Shown: positions 22,511 to 34,450 of the stretch, in pieces | Numbering within the stretch: position 1 is the stretch's first letter | Layout of the letters: each line of letters begins with the position of its first letter | Notes under the pieces: model-generated | Database searches by the model: none | What the model saw: only the letters and a program-made list of their open reading frames with translations | Told to the model about the DNA's origin: nothing | Position numbers and translations under genes: made by a program | Source of the DNA: Taudactylus pleione | Lineage: Eukaryota > Chordata > Amphibia > Anura > Myobatrachidae | Reading direction: 5' to 3' | Assembly: GCA_031769625.1 (NCBI GenBank) | Contig: JAUIMM010000115.1 | Location: 20,352,501 to 20,416,500 of the forward strand | Length of the DNA stretch: 64,000 bases

Positions 22511-23967
22511 ACTATTTTTATAATAGGTTTGTGCTATGCAACATCGGGTCCGATCCTCTAGGCATAGTAGGGACTGAGCAAACAGTCCCACCTACCAAGA
22601 GATTACAGGCCCAATGCTGTATAGGTTTGGGCCCTACCTGATACGCATGAGCTGTGGGTATTATAATTCTAAATATTGTTTACACCTTTCTAATTAAGAA
22701 TCTGTTGCACCCATATTATATAATGAAGGATCAGGTGCCCCAATCTGGAACTATAACTTACCTTCAAGAAAAGACACAGTCAAGTAATACCTCCTGAGCT
22801 CCTAATTAGCTGTGTCTTATTTTGACTGTGGAGATTGACTAGGTGAAATAGGTGTTATTTCTGTTTGCTTACTTAAGTAAGCAAGAGATGTTTCAGCTGT
22901 ATTACAGAGGTTTTATGTGTATTGATGCCTAATAGCTCATGTATTTATTGCAGGCAAAACATATGGGTAAAAATCTATACAAAAAATAGGCTATACAATA
23001 TGCTGCTGATGCGGAGCTATGTATGACTCAGCATATGGTTGAAATGTGTTATTTTTAATTGCATTTTATTCTGTTAAAGATTACCATTTTGCAACCAACT
23101 CTGCACCAGTCCCTACAACTGCAGACAGTCATGAGTACTTCTGCACTTTTTAATGATGAGTACTGTATTTTAATATTGGCCCCCCTATATTGGGCCAATC
23201 TTAAACATTAGGATTTGTGAAGTGTACTGTAGTAATATTCCCATATTAAACTATATAAAATAATCTGTCACATCTTCCTGCTCGTTTCAAATAATATTGT
23301 CTGCAATGAACTCTTAAACAGAATATTTAGGAGAAATGAAAGGTCTTTAGCTGTATCCAAGAAAATGTTTAATTTTATTATATCATCTCCCAAATGTTCA
23401 CTGGACATGACTAATATTGAGTTAATACGCCTTGGCAAAGTAAAATAAGATTTCCTCTTCCAACTCGTCTGAAAATTAAAGTGAGATTCAAGGTCTACAT
23501 GTCACATGTCTTGTTGTTTCTGATCCTATGGTAACTTGATCCTGATATATATTTCCTGTGATAGTAAGTGTATTGGAAACAAATTTCAGTCTTGGAACTA
23601 AGTATTGGAGCTTCTGGTTTTGCATGTGGTGTACATGATGCATGGTTGGCAGTATATACTTTAACTAAGATCCAAGACGTTGAAAAGGAGAGTGAAGGGG
23701 AGAAAACCATGCAACAGTATGTCAAAATGTGAGAGGAGTTATATTCTGCTTAACAGATGTGGAAGGAGAATTGTGCTCTTTTTATTCCCTGCCTTTCAGT
23801 GCTGAGGATCAGATGGACTGGACCTGGCAGGCTACAACAGGGTCCTTTCTGACATTGATTTCACTCTGCTTTAAGCTATTGGCAGATCCTATGATGATAA
23901 TAGGTGTTAGCGGTGTGCGATGGAGATTAGTCCACTCCACACGGCAGGAAAGTGTTAAAAAAACATA
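22511..23967. other. Noncoding sequence, no recognised feature
   Basis: About 1.45 kb without a supportable gene. Short frames at 23495-23725 (minus) and 23729-23968 (plus) show no domain. No clear repeat boundaries were seen. Confidence 0.4.
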
Positions 23968-25448
23968 GGGTTCCCCCAAAAGCATGACCAGTACCAGGCT
24001 GTGTTAGCTGATCCTAGTTGTGAAAATACAGTGGGAAAAAGACATAGGGGTCCCTCGTATTTTCATCAACCAGCATCAGGCCATTCTGGTTGTGGAAATA
24101 CAGGGTACAAAATTAGTAGGCGTCCCCTGTATTATCCACAACCAGCACCAGACACTAACTAGCGGAGGTGTAATGCCACAGCTGTGGAACATGCTTCACA
24201 TGGTCCCCCAGCAAAAGCATTCAGCACCCCACACTAGTCAACCAAGGCCAGGGCCAAATAAACGGGTCCCCCTCTCCTGGGTATACCAAGCCAGGGCTGA
24301 AGCCTGGGGCTATCCCCTACATCCCTGGCCTGTGGATGCGCTCTTGATTGTGTTAAATCATAGATATAAACTAATATTGTCTTTTACAGAAGGACTAGAG
24401 GTTCCAGCAAGCCTCCCTTGCATGCCAATACTTTGAGGTTAACACAAGTACCAGCATGCGGGGCATTAAGGGCCCACTGGTACCTCTAGCTCCACTGCAA
24501 AGGAAATATGAAAATAATGACAAGACACACACACTGTAGGTTGTATTATGTTATTACACATACACTCACTCATTCACTCACTCACACTCAGCCGCACTCA
24601 CACTACTTACATACCTTTTCCCTTACACCAGTCTGTCCCTTTGTCAAGTAGATTCCCCAGTAGCTATAAAAAAACACATACTCACCCACTCCTTGTTTCA
24701 GGTCCTCTTTGGTCCATGTAGGCATCCAGGGTCTTGGTAAAATGAAAAATAAAAAATTTGCTGAGCCCACGGACACAGTACTGTCATCTAAGCACAGTAC
24801 TTACCGAATTACATGTCAGCCGTGGCATTTCCAATAAAATGTATGGTCCCTGGCTCTCTCAGCCAATAAACACTTCCCCCCATAGACTTCAATGATGGGA
24901 GCCACAGGGTTATTCAAGTGTGTTATTTTTTTATTTTGCCAAGACCCTGGATGCCTACATGGACTGCAGAGGACCTGACCAAGGGATGATAGGGGGAGGC
25001 TTGCTGCGACCTCTAGCCTCTAGTCCCCCTTTAAAAGACAATATTAATTTATATTTCTGATTTAACACAATTAACCCCACATCCACCAGCCAGGGATGTG
25101 GAGAATAGCCCAGGCCTGGGGTACCCTGGAAAGGGGGGACACCTTTGTGTATGTCCCAACCTCCCCAGGGATCGATAGTCTGAGCTGACTAGTGTGGGGT
25201 GCTGAATGCTTTTGCTAGAAGCATGTTCCCGAGCTGTGGTATTACCCCCCGCCAGTTAGAACCTGGTGCTTGTTGTGGATAAACAGGGGACCCCTACTCA
25301 GTTTGTCCCCAAACAGGACCGACTCATAGAGCCTGGTACAGGTTAATGAAAATACAGGGGACCTCTACATATTTTTTCCCCCCATATTTTCACAACCAGG
25401 ACTGGCTCACACAGCCTGGTGTTGGTTGTGCTTTGGGGGGGGGGGGAG
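23968..25448. mobile_element. Foldback DNA element with long inverted arms
   Basis: The left arm from 23968 (GGGTTCCCCCAAAAGCATGACC) is complementary to the right arm ending near 25448. Landmarks pair in mirror order: GTACCAGGCTGTGT near 24000 with ACACAGCCTGGTG near 25410; CATGCTTC and AGCATTCAGCACCCCACAC near 24190-24235 with the complementary stretch near 25196-25230; TGTAGGCATCCAGGGTCTTGG near 24717 with CCAAGACCCTGGATGCC near 24940. The arms are about 650-750 bp with indels and meet around 24850. No transposase is encoded, so it is a non-autonomous element. Confidence 0.8.
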
Positions 25449-26775
25449 AGCTAAGTACTGCAAATGTGTGACATTGACATGTTCTCCAAGACTTTTGGGA
25501 GAGTAGACAAAGCTTCTGATTGTGCCTATTTCACTGGACCTTGATGATATATTTCCCAGTACGTCACATAATTAGTCACGCCCATCTGAAACCATGTGCA
25601 GCAGGGGGTGGGGCATAATGACTCAAATCACGTCAGCATGGTTCCCTCCACACACTCACTTGGACCTCACATTTATTGATCTCCTTCTCTGGGTGGGGAA
25701 ACATACATTGTCAGGAATTATGATAGTATGATAAGTAGTACTGACTTTTTTTGTATTCATAACTTTAAAATCTGGTAATATAGTATATCTAGTTTTCGGT
25801 AAAGTGTAAGACTGCTCCTCAGGTGTAGTGTTAAACTATGTGGTGATTCACTATCAAAACATCACTGCTTGCAAATTAATTCGGTTAAGACTTATATTCA
25901 GTGTTCTAACATCACCGAAAAGACACCAAAACAACAATAATCTGCAATAATGCTCCCTTTAGCTGGAAAGCTTCTCCTCATCACAAGAAAATTAAAAGGG
26001 ACATGAGAATGTGCTTAAGGGCCAAGGGAGAAATTATTGTGCGGTTTCTGAGATAAAAATCTATACAAGTAAATTAGTATTTGGATTCAGTGGCCAATTA
26101 GACAATTCTGTCTGTGATTTTTATTGTTTATGTGGGATGTATTGCAAGCATAAACAATGTTAAGAGGGCAAGAAGGTAAGGACACACACGTCTGTCCCTG
26201 TAATGGCATTTAATTTAATTAAATCAAATGTTTTTAAAAACTATCAATATAAGCCTCTATAAGAGTACCAGAATACGTTGACTTATGACCCACAGAAGGA
26301 AAAAAAAAGTCTGCTATATAGCAGAATACCGTTTGCATGTAATCCACTCCATAGTGTTTACTAGAGGTTTCTCATTGGATAGCAAAAAAATGAAATTGAA
26401 TGAAATCAGCCCAGACATCTGCAGACCGATCAAGGTTGTAATCTGATCTGTTAAGCAGCCAAGTGGGCCTTACTCCAAAGACGTTATTGAGAAGTCAATG
26501 TTTAAATCCAAGCCATGGAAATTCATGCCACACATACCAGTAAGCCAAAAACAGTCATTTAGAATAATTTAATTACCTTGCAAAGTAAGTCATCTATGTT
26601 GCTCATTATTTTGCACTTTGAGTCAATAGGTTGTAAAACCAATTCAATTTTTTCATATATTTACAGTTTATTTCTAAATTGCATCCCTTCTGTAGGAACT
26701 GGCAAACTGCTCTGTTTTTCATAAAAATGATATATGTTGTTAAAAGAAGCTTGCTCTGCTTCTAAATCTAAATCT
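25449..26775. other. Noncoding sequence, no recognised feature
   Basis: About 1.3 kb between repeats with no supportable gene, RNA or repeat structure recognised. Confidence 0.4.
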
Positions 26776-27840
26776 AGGGGCCTATTTATTGCAGATAGAA
26801 ATGCACTAAATCACTCATTTTGCTGGAGATAGGGCTTCTACCTATTTAAGAAACATACATCTGGTGATTGCTATCGTTAACGATAGAAAGATTGTGGCAG
26901 TACAAATATGGTCGTAATCCTCATAGCTATCGCCATCACAAGGTAGGTATACCAGATGGTCTATAGAGGGAAACATTCTTTATTATTAAATAAAGTATTT
27001 TATACAATTATTTTTCTTTTTTTTATAATGTAGTAAAAGCACCCATTATAGATATACCTATGCTTACCTCTTTATTTTTGGATAGTTGTCTCCTGAGGAA
27101 ACCAGCATATACTGCTCATCAGGGCTATTTTTCTGGAAAAATAGGTTCAGTAACTGTGTGTGGAGATACTGGGGATGGAGCTATAGAAAAAATATTCTAT
27201 ATATATTATATACACACACATTATATATATTTAGTATTTACAAAAGAAGGCACTCAAATGGGCCTTTAAAATAAAACTTATCTTATGGAAAATACATTTT
27301 GGCCCAGGACATTACTAATAGTCAAAAATAGGTAGAAATTACCCAGTATTGCTCAGATGATCTGAACATATGCATCTCATATACACACTAATACAAATGA
27401 AACACCAAGTGCTTGCAAAGTCATATATGATTCAAAAAAATAAGTGAGTAATTGATAGCGCTCTGTTCAAAAAGGACATCAATTATGTGATTATTATGAG
27501 TCACAATATATTATCCCTTTAATCAATAGGACTAAAATAAGAGGGGATAAAGATACATTTATTGACAAAATAAAAATAAATACAATAAAAATTAATTCAA
27601 TTACATGAATTATCTCCAGGGACAATTGGATAGACAATATATCCAAACCCTCTGGTTCATACCCTTTGTTGTTGGTGGTGTGAGCAAAAGTGATTAGAAC
27701 TGTCCATTGTCCAGATCCAAGGCCAGTTTAGCATCACACCACTTAGCTTTAGCCTGTGATCAAAAGGGGAAAGTCCTGAAATGAGGGGAACGCAAATCAT
27801 CCAAGTCCCAGATCCAAGTCCTCAAGTCTGCAGCACAGTG
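26776..27840. other. AT-rich noncoding sequence with possible MITE and PLE remnants
   Basis: GGGGCCTATTTATTGC near 26775 resembles the start of a MITE, but no right end was found. From about 27540 to 27840 the sequence may belong to the 3' region of a minus-strand PLE, judged only from the ribozyme-like motif that follows. The frames at 27060-27274 are AT-rich chance frames. Confidence 0.35.
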
Positions 27841-27890
27841 CCCACATAACGCGTTTCAGATTAGCAAATCCTTTTTCAAGAGTGTATCCT
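27841..27890 (-). ncRNA. Decayed hammerhead-like motif (PLE relic)
   Basis: On the minus strand the motif reads CTTGAAAA, a GATT/AATC hairpin, then GAAACGCGTT. The second half is identical to the motif at 13728-13737 in the PLE, and the hairpin lies where helix II should be. The CUGANGA core is mutated, so cleavage is unlikely. It marks an older PLE end of the opposite orientation. Confidence 0.4.
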
Positions 27891-28065
27891 GTGCTCCTGC
27901 TGCTTTCTCTATTTATACTACTTTCCTGGAGGAAGCCGCTCTCCACGTGGTTTCTAACTTCCGGTTGCATGCGTTCGTGTGTAATATATATATATATGTA
28001 TAGGTATATCTATAAAAATCTGCACCCACATCTTCATTAGTTCCAACTGAGTGGGGTACTCCCAG

Positions 28066-28370
28066 CAGGACATGCATAGGAGTCTTTATAATGGGTGCAA
28101 GGTGTGCAGTGCACACGGGCCAGCACACCTTGCACCCATAGTTAACATACTTACCTCTCCGCAGATTCTGATGAGTTACTCCATAGCGCGAAACGGTGCT
28201 GCAGAGCAGCAAATAATTGCTGGGAAAATGGCAGTAACCTACGAATGCACAGAAAAAGATGTCCCCGGGAAAATAGGCACAGGCATTATTGTCTCGGAAA
28301 CCCGTGCATGCACAGTAGATTCTGGCATGAAACCAGAATCTACAGCACTCAGTGTCAACAAGATCTAGGT
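28066..28370. mobile_element. Diverged relative of the hAT MITE at 41618
   Basis: TTTATAATGGGTGCAAGGTG and the following CACCTTGCACCCATA, then a TTACCTCTCCG stretch, match the order of segments in the element at 41618-41976. The right end and a target duplication were not found, so the extent is approximate. Confidence 0.5.
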
Positions 28371-28499
28371 TGACTCCAGAACACCAGCAAAAGGTAGATT
28401 GGCAAATGTTTAATGCAAATACAATTGAAATATGATGCATGACCATCATGTTCACAGGTGTAGTGCAGGCACCCATAAAGTGTATTAACCACTAACTAG

Positions 28500-29590
28500 C
28501 TAATATTTTAGCAAAAACTGCACTGACATTTTCAGGTTTTTTAATGATTGAATTAGGTCAAGAACATCTATATATAACTTATCCAATGCAAAATTAAAAA
28601 AAACAATTCATTATTTTTAAAACACATAATATTGATATAAATTTTTAATATATCGGTGTGATAACTTGGGGTAAATAGCTCGGTAGATTGGGGTCGGTGG
28701 TGCAGGGATTAGGTGCAGAATTAGAGTCTACACATGGCATTCGAGTAAAATAAAGAAAATGGTGCTTTATTTCCAGCATGGTAATCAAGAAACAAATAGA
28801 AAATAACAAACAACCTAGCCCTCTCTTAGGGTACTAGCTCACTTCTTGAACCCTCTCTATCAAGGTGCAGCTAGTCTGCCAATAAAGTCTCTGCCTGCTT
28901 CTCTGCAGGTCTATTGCCGGCTCCAGCCTGGCTTGGCTTGCACAGCTATACAAACACCATCAGTCTTTTTGGCCTTCCCTGTATCCTCCAGCTATACAGT
29001 AGGCCCTGGCTTCCTCAGCCTGCAGCCCAGCTGCTTCAATGTCACACAGTCTGAGAAGTTTATGGTCCCCCCTTGCCTCCTGCAAGGTCCAGACACAGGC
29101 CTCCTGGCCCCCAATGGCTCGCTTAGCTTCACTGGGCTCTCTGGCTGCCACAGCCCCACATAGACTGTTTCCAACAGCAGCCTGACTGGTCTGCCTCCTC
29201 ATCAGCCCACACCTCAGCTCTCTCCATAAGGCACCCACAGGTGTATCACAACTCAGTATTAATACCCTGTGTGGGAGGATCTCTCCAACCCCACACAGAA
29301 TCTGCTGCTCACCAACGCCACCTCTGGTGACACTGCCACAATCGGTCATCCATATATTGGATCACCAATGATTGGACCATTATGACATTGTGACTATGCA
29401 TTTCCCCAGTGGCTGCTCCTCTGAGCTGCCACCAGGTATACATCCAGGGGCTGAGGGCTGCTTCATTTACATTTCCCCAGTGCCTGCTCCTCTCTGTAGC
29501 CTCTTGGTGGGTGGGTGTTAGGAACCGCTGCACTAGCCGAGGTGGCTCACATTCTTATGACACATATGTGGCTTATTAGAACACATGTAA
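28500..29590. other. Noncoding, partly GC-rich repeat of unknown type
   Basis: 28680-29530 is GC-richer than its surroundings and has overlapping frames on both strands (28846-29163, 28960-29349) with proline, serine and glycine-rich translations and no domain. It may be an LTR-like or satellite fragment. TGTTAGGAACC near 29516 looks like an LTR start, but no partner was found. Confidence 0.35.
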
Positions 29591-29599
29591 ACCCTATAA

Positions 29600-31175
29600 A
29601 TTCCCAAACAGAGAGTGCTCTTAGTAGAGTGGCCTTTTTCAGATAAATTACTGACTGGTTCTGGAGACGTTCTATTTTCACAAATTTGGAGGAGCAGATT
29701 CTTTTCTCCATTTTCCCAAAGTGTATTACTACACATGCCTAAAACTAAACTTCCCACAGATACACTATCTAGTATATTGTTTAAAGATATATATGCAGCC
29801 TGGTGGTACACAAACATCAAATTACAGAGAAATCCCGGGTCTCTTCATTTAACTACTTTTTGGGGTAACCCAGTATTTTTGGCTGGACTGGAGAATTCAC
29901 ATTATCAGCGATGCTGAGAGATTGGAATCTCAGCTATTTGAGATGTATTCGATCCAGGAGGAACTACATTACTGTCCTTCAAAGGATTGAAGTAAAAATT
30001 TGGTTTACCCAATAATAATTTCTTTATGTATTTACAAATTCGTCACTTTATTCACACCATGGTGCGGCCTGTCTCCTCGGTAGATGACTCTGATCCCATT
30101 CAGAATTTATTATCTTTCACTCGATCCAATATTTATAGATTACATTATTATTATGCAGAGTTGAGGATAAGTGAGGCAGACAGACTGTGGCGGAGGTCTG
30201 TTGGAAAGTGGATGGAAGATATCCCGAATGTTAACATTTATGTTGAGGTCATGTTAAAGTATGTTACAATTAGCATTTAAATATCTTCACTCAGCATCTA
30301 TACAGCAAGTACACATGAAGGTGTTACATATGGCATATATTTCCCAAGCTCAGAGAGCACATATGGTACCTAAGGAATCAGGTAATTGCTTGAAATGCAA
30401 TTTGCAAGGTGCATCCTTTTTCATAATTTTTGGACTTAATAGCTAAATTCTGGAATAAGGTTAATAATCAGACATTTTCCATACGTTTAACTAAACAGCC
30501 CTAATCCTTGTCTTTTCCTGAATTTCTCTGAATGGAACCTAGGCTCTAGGAAAAAATAAATTGCCCAATACTCCTTACTGTAACTCAGAAAGTGATTTTG
30601 AGGCACTGAATAAGTAGATCCTCCCACACAGTTGCGGAAGTTAAAAATATGATGCTTTGCGCCTTGTATTTGTAATGTCAAGTGACCCTTCCAGATGTTG
30701 AGATCGGTGTCAAATGGTTTTACAAAAAATGGGGAGCTTATATTGAAAACTTGGAGAAAATACTCAATCCCATATTCAAAAGCTTTTTGAAAACACTAAA
30801 TGGTTTTTGTATAAACAGTTGGATGTCTCCTAGTGGAAGATTTTCTAGACATTGTTTTGTAAATCCAATAACTATTTGTGATTTTTATAGTTGTGTCCAT
30901 GTCTAGATATATATTCATTTATGTATACCTGTGGATCTTCGGTCTTGTCCTCCCTGACCTTTTATGTTTTCCCTCCGTGTTTGTTTTTGGTTGTTTGTTT
31001 GTTTTGATATTTCATTGTAATATCTGTATTATTTTGTATTGTCATTTTTGTGAAAATCTTTATCATTCATTTATACATCCATGCACTGGCTGTATTTTGC
31101 ATTCATGCTGACTTATGGATGTGTTATGTATGTTTTATTTGATATAATTCACTAATAAAGAGTTATTAAAAAAAA
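29600..31175 (+). mobile_element. L1 (Tx1-like) ORF2 C-terminal fragment with 3' tail
   Basis: The translation runs through FMYLQIRHFIHT (near 30020-30060) and SNIYRLHYYYAEL to a segment ending PKESGNCLKCN near 30370-30400, all typical of the last third of L1 ORF2, with stops and frame changes. It continues to a CELLYM-type linker and a noncoding 3' tail ending in AATAAAGAGTTATT and an A-rich run at 31153-31177. It is 5'-truncated, as most L1 insertions are. Confidence 0.8.
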
Positions 31176-31889
31176 TAAATTCCTTACCAGAGGACATGTA
31201 ACGTCAATGTGACCGTTTAGAGGTTATAGCAATGTTTGCCACCAATGTTGAAAGTTATTTGCATGCTTATAAATTATAACATGTGTGAATAGAAAAATAC
31301 ATTTGTCTACAATACAGATTTATAAAAAAAAAATGTAGTTTAGAAAACAGTTTTATTACCCACTATGTTTGCAAAATATTCCAAGATAAAATAAATTTCA
31401 GGAACGTAGCCTTATTTTTTTTTTAGTATGTCTTTCCCTATCTGTGCCCCTACCCATCCCTTTCTGTAATCCACCACATGTGCGAAGTAGACAAAGTCGT
31501 TGTTTGACTAGTTAATGTGAAGGGTGCAGGTCAGGGGTTAAAGTGGGCAGAAATGGGGTGGAGTTCCATCACCTCTAATGGTAGGTGGTACTAGTTCCAC
31601 CTCCACCAAGTCCCTGCACAGAAGTCCCAGAGACAGAGAGCCACTCACTGTCTGCCTAGGGAGGCTCAATTTAGTCAGAGAAACCAGCATATAGGTAAGG
31701 AAAGAATCAAGCGAAGGCAATACATAGGGGTTGCAAAAAAACATTGGGCATCCAAGTGACATAGACTAGTTTGTGGGGACCCCGTAAAAAAGTGATCTAA
31801 CATTGTAGTCTCCGTTGATGACAGAACTGCTAAAAAAGCATCTAAAACATATTTCACACTGTTGTAGCCCCCAATGAAGTTTTCACACT
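31176..31889. other. Noncoding sequence, no recognised feature
   Basis: About 700 bp. The minus-strand frames at 31538-31857 have no recognisable domain. Confidence 0.4.
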
Positions 31890-32066
31890 AAGGGGCATAT
31901 GTATCAAAGCTTGATGTGAGATAAAATTGTGAAATATATATCACCAACCAATAAGCTCCTATCATTTCTTAAACACAGTCTGCAAAATGTAAGTTAGAAG
32001 CTGATTGGTTGGTGATATATATCTCACAATTTTATCTCACAACAAGCTTGATACATATGCACCTTA
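31890..32066. mobile_element. Short palindromic MITE
   Basis: AAGGGGCATATGTATCAAAG at the left and the complement of CTTGATACATATGCACCTT at the right are inverted repeats. Inside, GTGAGATAAAATTGTGA and ATATATCACCAACCAAT are mirrored by complementary copies near 31998-32040. The whole 177-bp unit can fold into one hairpin. The target duplication is not resolved. Confidence 0.75.
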
Positions 32067-32545
32067 TTTTGGCCTGTCAGACTAGCGTGGTGGGGGGGGA
32101 GTAGGCGACGGGAGAGATGAGTTCCACCACCTCTCCAGGACCACCTTAAGCTACACTTGCATGGTGTGTAAGAACCTCTCTGTGCAGCATAACTATAGCA
32201 TGTATCTGCTCCCTAATAGCTGGTGAATCCTTAGAACTCCCTCTCAATTAGCCATTCGTATGTGTTTGGATTGTGCGGTGGAGTTGTGATGAAATATTGC
32301 CCAATTGTCTGGTCTGTGTCAGCATAAAGTCCCTCTGTGGGCTGCCACAGCAAGTGCAGGAGTGCTGGGGAAGCTCACTGTGTGCCGAGAATGGGAGGCA
32401 GTAATGACCCCTAGATCTGCACACACAAGGGGGCAAGGTTTTGCGAGTCACGGTCATTCCTCCTACCATGAAGCCACACCCCCTTTCGAGAGCGTGCGCC
32501 TACAGCGCGCGACAGTGTGCTAGATTGCGCAGCTGGAACGCAGAG
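32067..32545. other. Noncoding sequence before the gypsy LTR
   Basis: No gene recognised. From about 32500 the sequence resembles an extra LTR-internal repeat unit, so the left LTR edge may lie a little to the left of 32546. Confidence 0.4.
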
Positions 32546-33142
32546 TTGCTACCAATGCCGCCGCGATTACACTGGCAAAGGTGTGCTAGATTGCACACCT
32601 GGAATGCAGAGTAGCTACCAGTGCCGCCGGGATGACACTGGCGATGGGGTATGACGGTGCGCACCTGGAACGCTAAACTGCAACTGGTGCTGTCATGTTG
32701 ACACAAGCCACTGGATGGTGACAGATGCTTCTGGGGCAGGAAGTGCTCTGTGCTGCCCAGATGGTACAAGCAGCATGTGTGGATGAGATGCAGGTGAAGC
32801 CGCCTGGATGGAATAAATGGCACATAGCTAGATTGACTCAGGAACTCGACTGACATGCAGGAGAAACTGGAAGTACGAAAACTTCTATCACCGGCATGGA
32901 GTGAAGGACTGGCTGCAACTTAACAGATACAGAGCCCAATCAAAGCAAGCCCTGCTAATCTCCCTAATGACAGACTCCTGCACCTGGCCTGTGCACACAG
33001 ACAAGAGAATCAATTAGTGGGCAGCTGACACTGCATAGAGACAGGTTGTAATCACTGAACACATGAGATCAGCACACAGACAGACAGGAATAAATGTGTC
33101 TCAATAGCAACTGAAATGACCTGCTAATCGCAGATCCTAACA
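32546..33142 (-). repeat. 3' LTR of the gypsy element
   Basis: It matches 37268-37886 with small differences. Read on the minus strand it begins TGTTAGGATCTGC. Toward its other end it contains tandem units of about 58 bp with the core GCTACCAGTGCCGCCGGGATG. Confidence 0.8.
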
Positions 33143-33993
33143 ATTAGTAGCCATAAGCAAAGTATTTTGGGCTCTTAAAAAGGTGTCAAATGTCCTGAGG
33201 GATGAAGAGACCGGCTTGAGCAGAGAGCAGTGAAAGGTGTTATTGATTCTGAGGTTAACAGGAAGCTTCAAATGGAAGGCCACAGGATTGACACGACAGG
33301 ATGATTTAATCAGACACTGGCGAACCTTTCTCCAAACTGAGTGTAGCCTTGCAACTAATGTGGAGGATGGAATATCAGTTGAAACTGTCTCAAAGGAGTT
33401 TGCTCTAGGGTGCAGACCAGAATTGCAGAAGAAAGGTGACACAGATGATGAATAGTAACAGGAATTGTTGAAAGCGAACTCCGCCATGGGAAGAAGGGAC
33501 ACCCAGTCATTCTGATACTTGGAGACGAATAGTCAGAGGTACTGCTCCAGAGAGTGGTTTACCCGTTCTGTCTGCCCGTTAGTTTGTGGATGGTATCCGG
33601 ACGACAGGCTGATGTTGATACCTAGGGTGGAGCAGAAATTCTTCGAGAACCGAGCCACAAACTGTGTCCCTCGATCAGAGACGATTTCAATGGGTAAGCC
33701 ATGGAGTCAGAAAACATGAAGCATGAATAAGGAAGACAAGTCCCTAGCAGACGGCAACTTGGTGAGAGGAACAAAATGCACCATCTTGCCAAAACGGTCC
33801 ACAATCGTCCAGATAACAGAGCAACGGGTGGGAGGTCTACAATGAAATCCATGGCAATATGGGTCCACGGCTTGGAAGGAGTCGGAAGAGGAAGCAGGAG
33901 ACCAGGAGGAGCTGTACGAGGAGACTTGTTTTGAGCACCGATGTCACATGCTAACCAAACTCCCAGACATCTTGACCCATAGACTGCCACCAT
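33137..33993 (-). pseudogene. gypsy integrase core and C-terminus (no chromodomain)
   Basis: Block 33622-33993 carries the catalytic start [14 protein letters not shown] with the first active-site aspartate. Block 33137-33502 carries AEFAFNNS and FHCSLLKPV, which lie near the end of gypsy integrases. The frame then runs abruptly into sequence shared with the outer flank (33143-33196) and stops at the LTR edge. Many frog gypsy elements have a chromodomain after LKPV; here it is absent. Several frame breaks lie between the blocks. Confidence 0.83.
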
Positions 33994-34379
33994 ACTGAAC
34001 GAGACAGCAACTCAACCATCTTAGTAATGCCTGGATGCCTGGATAATTTGGAGGAATGAAAATCCAGTAGAACCACCTTCCAAAAACTCTCTGGAACAAA
34101 CAGGACCCCTTGTGGCATCCCTGCTGGAGCCTCTGACTGACAGGCACAAATGAGATCCACTAGATTTCTGGACACAGCAAAATGGATGTTAGAAGTGGGA
34201 ACAATGGTATCATCCAAGACAATGTTCAGCTGAACAGGTTGGAAACTGCGAGACAGCGCATTGGCTTTTGAGTTCTTGGAGCCGGGCCGGAACGAGATAA
34301 CATAATTGAAATGGGTGAAAAATAATGCCCACCTGGCCTGTCTGGTATTCAATTTATTGGCGGACTCAATATATGACAA
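33951..34379 (-). pseudogene. gypsy RNase H end and integrase zinc-binding region
   Basis: ARWALFFTHFNYVISFRPGSKNSKANALSR is not quoted in full here; its core THFNYVISFRPGSKN and NALSR mark the end of Ty3/gypsy RNase H. About 60 residues on, HSSKLSRHPG is the histidine part of the integrase HHCC zinc finger. A stop or frame change near 34380 separates this from the upstream RNase H start. Confidence 0.8.
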
Positions 34380-34450
34380 TTTTTATGGTCAGTGAGCACC
34401 GTGATGACGTGGTTCGCTCCTTCCAGCCAGTGCCTCCAATCCTCAAATGC

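Noticed and set aside
28846..29349. Overlapping proline- and glycine-rich frames as a possible gene
   Set aside because: They have no domain, overlap on both strands and lie among repeats; base composition explains them.
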